Shown piece after piece: positions 11,809-23,257 of a stretch of 64,000 nucleotides of DNA. A program made the translations under genes and the position numbers. Source of the stretch: Zea mays (taxonomy: Eukaryota; Streptophyta; Magnoliopsida; Poales; Poaceae). The notes beneath the pieces are model-generated. The model was not told the DNA's origin. It ran no database searches and saw only the letters and a list, made by a program, of their open reading frames with translations. The DNA is taken from NCBI RefSeq assembly GCF_902167145.1, contig NC_050098.1, positions 18,186,501 to 18,250,500 on the forward strand, given 5' to 3'. The first letter of the stretch is position 1; each line of letters starts with the position of its first letter.

Positions 11809-12012
11809 ATGGAGGGCCTGCTGCCGTTCCTGTACCGGGCCATCCTCCACCTCGCCAGCGGCGGCCAGTCGCCCACCGGCAACCCCTTCTTCCGCAACGA
11901 CTCGCCGCCGGAGTCGCCGCTGGCGGCGCACTACTACGTCCGCCTCGCCGCCGGCGCCGACGTGCCGGCCTTCCTCTCCTCCGCGGCGCGCGGCTACTAC
12001 GACCGCGGGTGA
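11809..12012 (+). CDS. Small plant-specific protein (MEGLLPFLYR family), 67 aa
   Basis: The ATG sits in a good plant context (GACCATGG) and the ORF is very GC-rich at third positions, typical of grass genes. The protein starts MEGLLPFLYRAILHLASGG and ends in YYVRLAAG..YYDRG; I recall small uncharacterised plant proteins beginning MEGLIPF-YRAI, function unknown. The stop TGA overlaps a strong splice donor (GG then GTGAGA at 12009). Splicing to an acceptor at 12266-12267 would replace the last codon and add an in-frame exon 12268-12361, giving 97 aa. An AATAAA at about 12158 lies in that putative intron, so both forms are possible. Confidence 0.65.
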   Translation: MEGLLPFLYRAILHLASGGQSPTGNPFFRNDSPPESPLAAHYYVRLAAGADVPAFLSSAARGYYDRG

Positions 12013-12156
12013 GAGCCCTGCCGAACCAGGAACGACGCTGGGCGTGCGAGCAGGAAGAATCCTCGTGAGCTCCTTCAGTTGCGTGTTCAGAGTGCTGGTT
12101 CTCCTCCCTCTTCTTGTGGCTTCTTGGAGATTCTCCTCCCCCTCCTTTGCTCCTTG

Positions 12157-12164
12157 GAATAAAG
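12157..12164 (+). terminator. AATAAA polyadenylation-type signal
   Basis: GGAATAAAGG lies about 150 bp after the 67-aa ORF stop, a sensible 3' end for the unspliced transcript. Confidence 0.45.
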
Positions 12165-12371
12165 GCATGGATGGATGAGGTCCAGCCATCCAGGGGGCCG
12201 CGTCGTTTTCTTCCATTGTATATAGGCCATATATGACGTGATCAGTCGGGTGCTCGCCTAATTGCAGGTTCTCAGACACGGGCGAATATGATACCGATTT
12301 GCAATATATCGCCGAAAAAAAATGCCAAGGCTTTGAGAGGTTCTTGTCCTCCTGTGCATGATCTCCTGCTA

Positions 12372-13246
12372 CTGCTTGGCCCTGAGGCCTAGCGTTTTTT
12401 TTCCTTTTTCTTGTTTTGCTGTTGCAAATCGATGTTTCATTTAATCAGAAGTTCGCAGCGTGTCATTTGAAAGGTAAACTGGCATGGACTGTGCATGACC
12501 GAAGCTGTTGGGTGCTCGCTGGCAGCAGCAGCACTACACGAAAAAAGAAAAGAATAGAGAGATAAACATCCCGTCGATTCCAACTCCAGATACATGGTTC
12601 GCCACAAACCTTTTGACATAAGGACCAAAATCTCAACTTTCAGGAGTCGGATTCTCTTAAATGGCTCTGCGAAAATCGTTCAGTTTTCTTGAAATATTCC
12701 CAACAAATTTTTAGCTTACGAGTTGCACAGCAACAATTCGGTTCTTTTACCATAGCTCTTGCACCGGATACATGGCCTCTCCTTTCGAATCCCCTCCGCC
12801 ACTAACCTTTGACACCACCATGACCTTCGTCTCTGCGACCGCCTCCGCCACCCTCTTCCTCTCCATCCTGTCCCAAGCACGTAGCCCCGGCGCGTGCATC
12901 TGCCGGCAGCCGTTGTCATCTACTCATCTCCGCTGCACGCAACGGTGGGCCCCAACTCGGCACCCGTGCTGTTGGAGAGCAAGGCTAAGGGAACAAAAAA
13001 AGGGGGTCCGGCGTCGCGCCGGGAACCTACCAGGACCCCTCGACATCGAGATCAGGGAGACGGAGACGGTGGCTCTACTGAAATTTGGCATGTGTTATTA
13101 ATTAATGTCTCTGCAAATGAAAGGTATGGGTTTATTATCTCTTTCTGCTCACTGAGTATATCTATAATTTGGCGTGTTAGGAAAGAGAACTCCATTCACA
13201 ACCGGGCCAAACAGCCATGTTTTTTCTGCGGTAATCTGACTGATTA
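12372..13246. other. Intergenic, no gene recognised
   Basis: Several short frames are open here (for example 12772-13101 plus) but none shows a known domain or plausible gene structure. Confidence 0.5.
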
Positions 13247-13376
13247 AGGGCTAGTTTGGGAGCCATAAACCGGAGAGGAACGGAGGGGCTAAAATCCCCT
13301 CTTTATTTAATTTTGAATAAGGAGGAGATTTTAGTCCCTCCAATCCCCTTCGGTATTTAGACTCACAAACTAGCCC
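13247..13376. mobile_element. Foldback MITE, class uncertain
   Basis: Ends AGGGCTAGTTTGGGAG and CACAAACTAGCCC are inverted repeats, with a second pair inside (CTAAAATCCCCTC against GGAGATTTTAGTCCCTCC), so the 130-bp unit folds on itself. TTA borders both sides. This fits a Tourist-type or hAT-type MITE. Confidence 0.65.
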
Positions 13377-13383
13377 TTAGTGC

Positions 13384-13550
13384 TACTCCCTTTATCCCAA
13401 ATTATAAAACTTTTCAACTTTTGTAGATATATTTCTTTTATGTACTAAGTGCATACTTTACTATGTATCAATTATCAAACATAATGTATATCTAAACGTA
13501 TAGCAAAAAAATTATACGTAGAAAAGCTAAAACGTAATCGATAGAGTACT
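13384..13550. mobile_element. Degenerate Stowaway-like MITE
   Basis: The left end TACTCCCTTTATCCCAAATT is a good Stowaway terminus. The right end is eroded (ATAGAGTAC), so the right border is approximate. Confidence 0.5.
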
Positions 13551-13774
13551 TTGTATAGAGGATTGGGTTGGTAATAAGACAACGGTTTTCTAGTAATTTA
13601 TGTACTATACAAATGGAAGAGGTTTATCTCCTGAAAGGAAATTTCAATACCACTTTGTGTTTGGTGGTAGTGGATTAAAATTTTAAAAATCCCGTGTTCT
13701 TACACGGATGATGGTTCCATCTGCACAACTTGGTATCAAAATTCTACATCATGGTATTTATATCCTGTTAGTAG

Positions 13775-14465
13775 CAGGGCCGTTCCTGACTTTTTAGGGG
13801 CCCGGTACGAAATTCGAAATGGAGACCACATCGACACACAATATATATAATATTCAACGTATACAAATTATTATGCACTATTTTCAAGTTTATAAGATGA
13901 TAAATATAAAATATAGCAAAAATACATACTTGTTATCCGATGTCATTAAAAATATCTTCTAACATTTTGTGATACAAATCATCGCTTATACCATTAAGAT
14001 CGATCTCATCCAACAATTTTTTTTAGAAACATATAATCATCAAACCATTTAACCTCTCTTAAGTCATTGTTAACCTTAAATAGTTCAAAAAATATTTCAA
14101 TTTTAAAAATCTTCTCTCCGTCAATGCAACCATCATGTGTATAGTAAATAATACTCTCTCTGTATCAAAATAGAATTTATTTTGCTTCTCTAGTGGATTT
14201 CTCATCATCTAGTTGAATATAGACATAAAATCAAGAGTTAAAACAAATACTATTTTGGAACGAAGTGAATATTAGATAAGTAATGGAGACATTAGTTTAA
14301 CAATCTAAACGAAACTGATCGATAGCGCATCGCTTTTGCGTATTTATGTTTAGGGTAGATATGCTTAGCGAGGAAAAAGTTCTAACGTCCGGTGGTCAGA
14401 GGGGCCCTCTGTTTTTTGGGGTCCGGTGCGACCGTACCCTCTGCACCGCTTCAGGGCCGGCCGTG
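13775..14465. mobile_element. Non-autonomous hAT element, 691 bp
   Basis: The left end CAGGGCCGTTCCTGAC and the right end TTCAGGGCCGGCCGTG are diverged inverted repeats of the grass hAT-type terminus CAGGGCCGGCCCTG. Flanks are GTTAGTAG (13767-13774) and GTTAGTAT (14466-14473), an 8-bp target duplication with 7 of 8 matching. There is no transposase ORF; the interior is AT-rich and carries a nested Stowaway relic. Confidence 0.75.
14151..14273. mobile_element. Stowaway-like relic nested in the hAT element
   Basis: TACTCTCTCTGTATCAAAAT on the left and ACTATTTTGGAACGAAGTG on the right are inverted, diverged Stowaway ends. It lies inside the hAT unit and so is younger than it. Confidence 0.55.
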
Positions 14466-15204
14466 GTTAGTATAAATCGTCCTGCAAATATATGCTATAC
14501 GAGTTGGCGTTCAGAGCTATTTTGTTCCTTGCATCTGCTATTCACTGTGTTCAATCATCCAGGTTCAACTATGTTTTCTTGCATGTTCCTTGCATCTGCT
14601 ATTCACTGTGTTCAAATATGCTTTCTTGCATTTGTTTTTTCTCAGTTTTGGGCATGAATATCTGCTGAAGAGTCTAATTATATAATAAACCATTTTGTCT
14701 TAGATATTTTCTTTTCCTGCGTTTCATAAATATATGCATGACGACCAGTAGAACATGCTGGTGGTACTTCTTTGAATGAAACTGGCTCAATTGCTTTTTC
14801 ATCATATAATGCAAAAATAAGCCTGCATATTTTTTTATCGTTTTTCTTCTGAACAGTTGCCATCATTCAGATGATGTCAAGCCACACCCAATCATTCTAA
14901 AAAATTTTAGGGAGTGTGACTTCAAAATTAGTGCGACCAAAGACCAATGATTGAATTTTGTTGGGAACTCGACTTCAAGTTCTGAACTACTGTGTGAGAG
15001 CAATGTTCAAACCGACATTGAGGTTGACTCATGATCTGGTGATGCAACAGTCCTGGAAAGACTTTGGGCAGAGATGCTACTTTTTGAAATATTTGACATC
15101 TAACGTACATAGAAGTCTCTTTCCTAGTTCCATGCAACTTTGAGTCCTTGATTTTGTAAATATATAAGGTTCTTAGCTATATTCGTTTTTTCTTCCTTTG
15201 CCAG

Positions 15205-16783
15205 GAATCTGTTCCGGACAACTTCCCATTTGAAATAATTGACGAAGAGGGTATTAGCGTGGTTAGTTTGAGAAGAGACTACAAGTACGAGAAGATCGAG
15301 GTTACTGTCAGCATGGCTAATTTAGTAGGAGGCCCTGAGTTTGGTGATGAGGATGGTGAGGCCGATGGTGAGAGCGCTGCCAAGGATGACGAAGAAGCAG
15401 AAGATAGCAAGCATTTCTCAAGGCCTGGCCCAAAGCTTGAGTTCACGATACACAACCTTTCGTCAGGAGATCACCATTGATGATATGCTAATAGTAGAGA
15501 AAATAGACGGCGATCGACGACGGAGAAGAGAATTGAAGATCCCCTACGATCGAGGGCCCTGAGTTCACGTAAGCAATATCAGTTTTGGCATCCATCTGGG
15601 TCCTGTAATAATAAGTGCTAGCTATTAATCCACTAATTTACTGGTTCATTCGCATTGCAGCGACCTCCCTGCGAATGTTCAGAAAGGCCTGTTCAAATAC
15701 TTGGAGCAAACGGGGGTAACGGTGTCGGCTACCAACTATATGCACGATTACATACATGGGTGACTAAGGCTGTCTCCAGCAACGAACGCTAAAGTGTTCG
15801 GTATGCTATATTTAGTGTTTTTTTTGGCTGTCCGCTACCGTCCTAGTAAGGACCGGCAAATGATCCGCTAAAATATAGTTATATAGCGGCAGCTCGACGA
15901 CCGGTAAACCTAGCGGAGCTCCTCGTGTCCGCTATCTGCTGTTTATGTCAGCTCGCGCTCAGTTTGTGCAGCATGCGCACATGGACAGTGACTTGTTATT
16001 TATTGTTCTTTTTTTTAATCTCTAAAGTACAACTTTTGTCTTGTGTGTTTGAAAAAACAATATTTTTCAGTGGACCTCATCTGATGAACGCTTTGTTTCT
16101 TTGTTCAATACCGAATAAAATGTACAAAGCAAAGTCTATAGCATTTTTGTAGGAAAAAAGATTCAGTACATAACATAATTAATGTAATTAGTCTTTAGTT
16201 CAATTTTAGACACTCACGAACGATTTTTGTATGACTGTATGACAAGGAATAAAATATATAATATAAATGTCTAGTAAACTAGTTCGCTAAATACGAACGA
16301 TGCATAGTTTCCCTAAAAATGAATATTGTAATGTATCGTATTTTAATTTAGTGACATACGCTGACTTTTTTCCAAGCGATAGGATAAAAAACAATTATAG
16401 AAAAAATCACTTCGAGTGGTAATTAATATTTATAATTTCAAATTATTAATCACGCATTATTTCGGAAAATAGTAATTGCAAATTAATTAAATATACTATT
16501 TTGCGCATTCATTTTTTTGCGTGTAATGGAAACAAAACAAAAAACTAAATGAATGGAAAAAGGAAATCTGTTAACACTGTAGATTTAGAGTACCGAATTT
16601 AGAGGACGTTGCTGGAGACTGAGAAGATATAGAGGATATAATCTTTTAGAGTATGCTGTAAAAGACAGAGAATATTCCTTTAGAGGATGAAATTTAGAGG
16701 ACGCTGCTGGAGACAGCCTAAGCAGGCTCAGGAGTACATCCGGTGGTTGACTAAGCTGAAGGATTTTGTCGAGCAATGGCAAT
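15205..16783 (+). pseudogene. Broken p32/MAM33 mitochondrial glycoprotein gene
   Basis: Three stretches correspond in order to exons 2 and 3 of the intact gene at 56508-58626. 15205-15568 follows a good acceptor (TTTGCCAG) and encodes ESVPDNFPFEIIDEEG.., an acidic linker, then LEFT. It shifts frame near 15465 (a stop in the first frame, while the next frame continues ITIDDMLIVEKIDGD..). After an intron (GTAAGC at 15570, GCATTGCAG ending 15660), 15661-15763 encodes DLPANVQKGLFKYLEQTG... The last piece, EYIRWLTKLKDF..EQWQ and stop, lies at 16721-16783, separated by an inserted transposon. No exon 1 with a mitochondrial targeting sequence was found upstream. Frameshift, insertion and missing exon 1 make it a pseudogene. 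The family is the acidic p32/gC1qBP-like matrix protein. Confidence 0.85.
15768..16718. mobile_element. PIF/Harbinger-like non-autonomous element (951 bp) in the p32 pseudogene
   Basis: Perfect terminal inverted repeats of at least 15 bases (GGCTGTCTCCAGCA at the left, TGCTGGAGACAGCC at the right) are flanked by a 3-bp TAA duplication (15765-15767 and 16719-16721), the PIF/Harbinger target size. The interior is AT-rich without a transposase. The right part carries the terminal block TTTAGAGGACG(T/C)TGCTGGAGAC twice (16598-16619 and 16691-16713), suggesting a terminal duplication. Confidence 0.85.
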
Positions 16784-16808
16784 AAGGAACGGCATCAGGG
16801 TATATTCG

Positions 16809-17044
16809 GGGCAACAACTAATATACAATCAGGCCTTATATGCAAGTGTGCAAGCGAGATTCTTGGTTTATTAAATCATGATCCAACTGTTGACATAATT
16901 GTGGTTTGTTAGGGGGTTTTCTATAAATTTACACGAGCTGCTGGTGGAAGGGTTTAAGTGTTAAATGTGATATATGGTTGGATCATAATCTAACGGACCA
17001 AGAAACTCGCTTGCACATAAGGCCTGATTGTATTAGTTGTTGCC
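16809..17044. mobile_element. MITE with 8-bp TSD, cut at its right border by a gypsy insertion
   Basis: Ends GGGCAACAACTAATATACAA and TTGTATTAGTTGTTGCC are long inverted repeats that extend inward (CAGGCCTTATATGCAAG against CTTGCACATAAGGCCTG). The left TSD is TATATTCG at 16801-16808. The right copy appears as TAT at 17045-17047 and is completed after the 9.2-kb gypsy insertion (TATATTCG from 26292). The 8-bp TSD suggests hAT; a 9-bp Mutator reading is not excluded. Confidence 0.8.
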
Positions 17045-17047
17045 TAT

Positions 17048-17744
17048 TGTTGACGTTTTTTCGGAGCGCCAAATACTCAAGAAGAACCGGCGGCGGTGCT
17101 CTGTGGTCAGGCGCGGACGGTCCGCGGCCTGGGGCCGGACGGTCCGCGACCTGGCGTGAGGCGGCGGTGCTCTCTGGTCAAGCACGGACGGTCCGCGACC
17201 TGGTGCAGGAGCTCGGCTTCCCTGCCTGACGACCGTACGGTCCGCGCCCTAGGGCCGGACGGTCCGCGCGTGCGCAGGGGCGGCGGAAGATCGCCGGCGG
17301 CGCCTGGATCTCGCTCCCGGGAGGGACCCCGTCGGGGAGGAGAGATCCTAGGATTTGTCTAGGCTCGGGCAGGCCGACCTAGACTCCTCTAATCGACGTA
17401 GAGTCGAGGAGAGGCGGAGAATTTGGAGATCGAGTGGCTAAACCTAAACTAGACTAGAACTACTCCTAGGATAAAATGCGAAATAGAAGTTGTATTGATT
17501 CGATTGTTGATTACAAATCGGCCGTAGACCTCTCTTTTTATAGAGGAGGGGGGCTGGACCCTTTACACGACCGGATTCTGAGCTAAATCCGCGAATATAG
17601 CTAACAAACATAGCACAAAACTCGGAACCCTAATCTATTCTGCGCAGGCGCGGACCGTCCGGCGCACAAGCGCGGACTGTCCGGACCACGGACCGTCCGG
17701 CTCCAGGGCCGGACCATCCGCTTGGCTCTTTTTGGTGCCAAACA
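17048..17744 (-). repeat. 3' LTR of the Tat-lineage element
   Basis: On the minus strand it runs from TGTTTGGCACCAAAAAGAGC (17744) to CGTCAACA (17048). It is preceded inside the element by a polypurine tract (AAAAGGTAGGGGGCATA, about 17745-17761). It contains many CGGAC-N-GTCCG palindromes. Confidence 0.93.
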
Positions 17745-17967
17745 TATGCCCCCTACCTTTTGGTGGGGCTAGGCAAACCAAAAGCATCTTAACTCGATGT
17801 GATCACATCGGTTTTCTTTAAGCATCTTGCCACATACTAGGATGGTACTGCTTGAGGAAACGCCCATTCAAAGCTTTGGGTAAATCCTTGCCTTGTAATG
17901 TTTGTAGCAAATAGGCGTTACCAGATATAACCTGTTTTACTTTATAAGGACCTTCCCAGCTTGGCGA

Positions 17968-19956
17968 TCATTTTCCAAACTTTCGGTCTTTATTCCTTAG
18001 AGGCAGGATGGTCTTCCACACCAGGTCCCCTACTTGAAATGACTTTGCTTTGACCTTCTTGTTGTAGGCCCTGGCTACCATGATCTTGTCCTTTTCTATT
18101 GCTCCCAAAGCTATCACCCTCTTGTCGGTCACCTCATCAATATTATCCATCATCGAATTGTAATAATCAGTGATGGTTAGATCATTTTGTCTGGCGAACC
18201 TGACAGCATTCAAACTTATTTCCACATGCAACACTGCTTCCTGCCCATAGACAAGCTCAAAAGGAGACACTTTAGTAGCACTATGTTTAGATATCCTGTG
18301 AGCCCATAAAGCTTCGGACAAAATCTTATGCCAATGCTTAGGATTATCAGATATCTTCTTTTTTATCAAGTTGATCAATGTCCTATTACTAGACTCGGCC
18401 TGTCCATTGGCCTGAGCATAGTATGGAGATGAATTAAGCAACTTAATTCTATATAATTCAGCAAATTCACGTACCTCCTTTGACATAAAAGAAGTCCCTT
18501 GATCTGTAGTCAAGGTCTGGGGAATGCCGAATCTATGAATAATATGCTCAGTTATGAACTCAATTACCTCCTTGTGTGTCATGTTCTTCAGAGCAACGGC
18601 TTCAGTCCACTTGGTAAAGTAGTCAATGGCCACTAACACGAACCGATGCCCTTTTGATGATGAAGGATGAATTTCTCCAATAAAGTCTAATCCCCATCCT
18701 CTGAAAGGCCAAGGCTTGATGATAGGATGCAATTCGGCTGCAGGGACCAACTGTAGGTCGTCGAATTTCTGACACACCTGGCAACCCTTGTAATACTTGA
18801 AACAATCAGCTATCATGTTAGGCCAATAAAAACCAGACCTTCACAACAGCCATTTCATCTTTGGAGCCGATTGGTGGGTACCACAAATTCCTTCATGTAC
18901 TTCGGCCATGGCCAATATAGCATCATCTGGGCCCAAGCACTTAAGCAGGACATCGTTGACTGTTCGGCGGTAGAGTTCATCACTCATCAAGACATACTTG
19001 AAAGTTGTTCGCCGAATGTTCTTATCTGTCCTGATATTGGGATTTCGTAAATAATTAAGTATAGGTGTCCTCCAATCACTTGCATCGGCTTCATTGTCAG
19101 CCAAATCCATTAAGAGAACATTTCTGGTAACCCCGGACGGTCCGGCGTCATCACGCGGACGGTCCGCGACCTGGGAATTTGGCTCCGCACTGGTTATCAG
19201 ATTTTCAGTTTTGTGAAATTTCCCTCTCTTTATCCGATAACCTGATGCATCTTGTGCCAAATCGTTAGCTCTATGGTTCTCAACTCTAGAAATATGTCGA
19301 ATACTGAATTCGTCAAAAGAATGGATTATGCTCCAACATTTCTCAAGGTAACTATTTAGAGTACCATCAAAACATTGATATTCTTCTAACACTTGTTGGA
19401 CAACCAGCTGAGAATCACCAAATACCTTCACATGTTTTACTCCCATACTATTTAAAAGTTCTAAGCCGAATAGGAGGGCCTCATATTCAGCTTGATTATT
19501 AGTGCAATAAGTTTTCAATCGGCTAGAGAAGTCAAAGGAGACATTACTTGGTGAAACAAGTACGATGCCAATTCCTTGCCCTTCATTGCAAACCGATCCA
19601 TCAAAATATAAAGTCCAAGAAGTAATAGTGAGGTATGACATGTCTAGTTCATGAATATCATTAATCCGATGTTCTACAATGAAATCCGCTACGACTTGGC
19701 CCTTCATCGATTTCAATGGTTCATAGGCCAAGTCATATTCTATGAGTGCATAAGCCCACTTACCAATTCTACCACTCATAATTGGGTTATGCAACATGTA
19801 TTTGATCACATCGGCTTGACCAGAAACAGTGCAATGACTAGACAGTAAATAACATCTACATTTGGTGCATGCATAAAACAAGCATAAGCATAACTTCTCA
19901 ATAAAAGTGTACCTTGTTTCAGCATCCACCAACCTTCGGCTTAGATATGTCACCAC
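17968..19956 (-). pseudogene. Tat pol 3' part: RNase H plus integrase, one stop
   Basis: One frame runs from about 19956 to 17968, interrupted by TGA at 18841-18843. The upstream half carries the end of the RT connection and an archaeal-type RNase H (LYFDGSVCNEGQGIG, NNQAEYEALLFGL, KVFGDSQLVV). The downstream half is integrase: zinc-finger cysteines in KGCQVCQKF, then the DDE residues in LDFIGEIHPS, TTDQGTSFMS and NGQAESSNRT. The GGAC-GTCC palindrome is inserted in frame between RNase H and integrase (about 19135-19172). Confidence 0.9.
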
Positions 19957-21400
19957 ATGCTCCTTCCTTTTCAGTTTCTTGTGTTAGAACAGCTCCAATG
20001 ACCTTATCTTCAGCTGCAATGTATAATCGGAATGGTACTCCTGCTCGTGGTGCTTTTAATACGGGAGCCGAAGATAAGTGTTTTTTGATGAGATCAAATG
20101 CTTCTTGCTGTTCTGCCCCCCAAGCGAATTCGGCATCATTCTTAAGCCGAAGAATAGGGGTGAACGCATCAATCTTCCCGGCTAGGTTAGAAATAAACCT
20201 TCGTAAATAATTCACCTTACCGAGAAACTTTTGTACCTCAACCTTACAGGTCGGAGGTTCCACATTCCGAATAGACTTGATTCGGTCAGGGTCTATCTCT
20301 ATACCATGTTCATGTATGACAAATCCTAAAAACTTACCAGCCGACACTCCAAAAGCACATTTACGTGGGTTCATTTTCAAACCATACCGACGCATTTTAT
20401 CAAAGGCTTTGCGCAAATCAGCTATATGAGAACTAAACTCAGCCGATTTGACTACAATATCATCAATGTAAACTTCCACAATGTTTCCTAATAATTCATG
20501 GAAGATCAAATTCATAGCCCTCTGATAAGTAGCACCAGTATTTTTCAGACCAAATGTCATGACAACCCACTCAAATAAACCAATGAAGCCTGGACATATA
20601 AAGGCCATTTTAGACGCATCTTCTTCGGCCATGAAAATCTGATTATATCCGGCATTACCATCAAGGAAGCTAATAATTCTATTTCCTGATGCATTATTGA
20701 TTAATGCGTCGGCTATGGGCATGGGATATTCATCTTTAGGAGTCGCTCTATTTAAATTGCGAAAATCAATGCATACTCTAAGCTTACCTGACTCCTTCTT
20801 CTCCACCGGCACAATATTGGAGACCCACTCTGCGTATCTGCAAGGTCTGATAAAATCAGCTTCTAGCAGCCGGTGGATTTCGTCCTTGATGCGTGGGAGA
20901 AGATCTGGACGAAATGTTCTAGCTCTCTGCTTGAAAGGTCTGAAACCCGATTTAATAGGCAGCCGATGCTCCACGATCTCTCGGCTTTATCCAGGCATCT
21001 CAGTGTAATTCCAAGCAAAGCAATCTGAATACTCCTTCAATAGACCGATCATCTCATCTCTAGGATCGGTCTCCAGGGTCTTGTTTACAAAAGTCGGCCT
21101 TGGAGTCTTACCATCTCCTATGTCAATCTCCTCCAAAGGATCGGCCGATGTAAACCCCTGTCCTAGTTTATCAAGATCTCTGAATTCCTCTATCATGCTC
21201 CCCACAGAGGAATTAGATGATCTTTGTGTGACGGCAGACTTTTCGGTCTCAGGGACCGGATCATCCGTAATACTGTCCTTTTGCTGCGATAGATGTTCGG
21301 TCTTAAAGTCCGAACCCTTTTGTGAAAGACCAGACCATCCGGCCTTGGCGGCCGAACTGTCCGTGACCAAAGACTCATGAACTTTGTGTGTATTCATCAT
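19919..21400 (-). pseudogene. Tat reverse transcriptase region, interrupted
   Basis: RT motifs are in order: NIVPVEKKESGKLRVCIDFR, FLDGNAGYNQI (the usual catalytic-domain A block), MTFGLKNTGATYQRAMN, and the catalytic YIDDIVVKS at about 20453-20479. A TAA at 20987-20989 breaks the frame just upstream of the RT core. A frameshift at about 19955 separates RT from RNase H. Non-functional as it stands. Confidence 0.9.
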
Positions 21401-21406
21401 TTAACT

Positions 21407-23257
21407 TTATTTAGGATTTAGTCGATTCTCCATCGGCTCTAGCATTACAGGAATGAAACCTTTCTTATCTATACTTATGAATTGATAATCAGAAAAGTCT
21501 ACTCCTGTGAGACATGTAGCAGTCTCATAAGTCCATAGTACAGGGGCATCGGCCACAGCGATGCAGGTCGATACATCAGCATGTACTTGTTCTATGTCAT
21601 CGCCTACCCATTGTATCAGCATTTGATGTAATGTAGAAGGTATACATTGATTGGCGTGAATCCAATCTCTGCCTAGGATTAAACTGTAATTTCCTTCTAC
21701 ATCAGCGACGAAGAATGCAGCAGCAAGGGTCTTAGTCCCGATGGTTAATTCAGCGGACGTGACTCCCCTGGCTTTGATCGAACTATCAGTTCCAACACCG
21801 CTGAGGGTCATGTTGGTCTTGACAAGTTCGTCATCTTGTTTACCTAATTTTCTGTATAATGAATAAGGCATTAGATTTACAGCCGCCCCTCCATCTACCA
21901 ACATCTTAGCAATCGGTATCCCATCAATGTGGCCGCGCACGAAGAGCGGCTTTAAATGATTTACCGATTCTTTTGGTTTAGTAAAGGCGACTTCTTTAGG
22001 ACCAAAATCAAACTGGGCAACAACAGGTTCATCGTCGCCGATGATAGTACAATCGGCAGAAAATGTAATAATATTTACATCCATACCTGGGCGTTCTGGT
22101 GAAGCCTCGTAGTCGACCAGGTCTTCTCCCAGCAGGTCGTCTTCTTCCATTGATGTTGTCGTGTCGTTGGAGGTTTCCTGGTGAGCGGCGGACGGTCCGC
22201 GCGCGGAGGCCGGACGGTCCGCGCCTGGTGCAGGTTGACTTTCTATTTCTGTGGCCGTTTGTTTTTTCTCAACGGTCTTCGGTCTCCATTTCTTTTGCGG
22301 TGGCGGGTATAGTGGATGTGTGTCATTAAATGTCTTTTCCGCCTCCTTCTCCTGACTCTCCTTTACTCTTAGGCGCTGTAATTTTCTCTTTTGGGATCGT
22401 GTCAATCCCGCTGGGCACCATCGAGGCATGGAGTATTTTGGATCGGCTGTTTTGATGGTAGCCGTATCCTTTTCGGTTGTGTTGGCCGATTCGCCGAAAA
22501 TCATCGACCTTTTATTGTCTCCCTGTATGACAACATTTGCAGTGCCTATTTTGATGATGTCCTTTTTTGTTGTCCTTTGAGTTGCTACAGGCATATGCCC
22601 CCCTGCCGGATTGGTCGGCCTAGGAGGCCGAGTAGTCCGGCAATCTTGTCGGGCATGTGCCTGGTGACCGGATTCAGCAGCGCTCAATCGGTCTTGCACT
22701 GGCGGCGCCAACCTATCAAAAACGGATGTTTGGGGTGCCCCCCAGGCAGGGTACTGTGGCATCCCAAATGGATATGGTGGCATGCCCCACATTTCATTTG
22801 GGACATATGGTGGAGGTAAGTATGTGTATGGATATGGCATAGATGGATAAGGGGGTGGAGGCGCCCATGTCGGCATGTTAGGTCTCAATTGTACAATAGG
22901 ACCTTTCATTTCTTCCGATTGGTGAGGTGGTCCAATCGGCCTGACCTGACGTTGCTCATGAATGGGTGAGCGGGGTCGCTTTGGTGGCCGGTCACTGGGG
23001 CCGGCCTTCTTTTTCACGTATTTAGACAATAATTGATCGAAAGTCGGGCCAGGCTTGATCAGCCGACCAGCTGCTTTAAAGGTATTTGTTTTCCACGTAC
23101 CTATCTCTGGTCGTCGTGGTTTGAAGGTACGTGGCCGCTGCGAGTCCTGAGCATGGCCGGACCGTCCGCTGGAGTCCTCCGGACCGTCCGGAGAAGTGTC
23201 GGACCATCCGCGCCTGGATGGCGGACTGTCCGTGATTTGTAGCACGGGTTCCCGCAA
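21407..23257 (-). pseudogene. Tat gag 3' part and aspartic protease
   Basis: A 616-codon frame contains a Pro-rich linker and, near its end, an aspartic-protease motif (MLVDGGAAVNLM) and ILGRDWIHAN, the retropepsin flap and C-terminal blocks. It terminates in TAA at 21407 before the RT frame. Palindrome units are embedded at 22191-22227 and 23157-23233. Confidence 0.85.

Noticed and set aside
11665..12279. 204-codon minus frame over the small MEGLLPFLYR gene
   Set aside because: GC-rich shadow of the plus-strand gene; no domain, no plausible start context.
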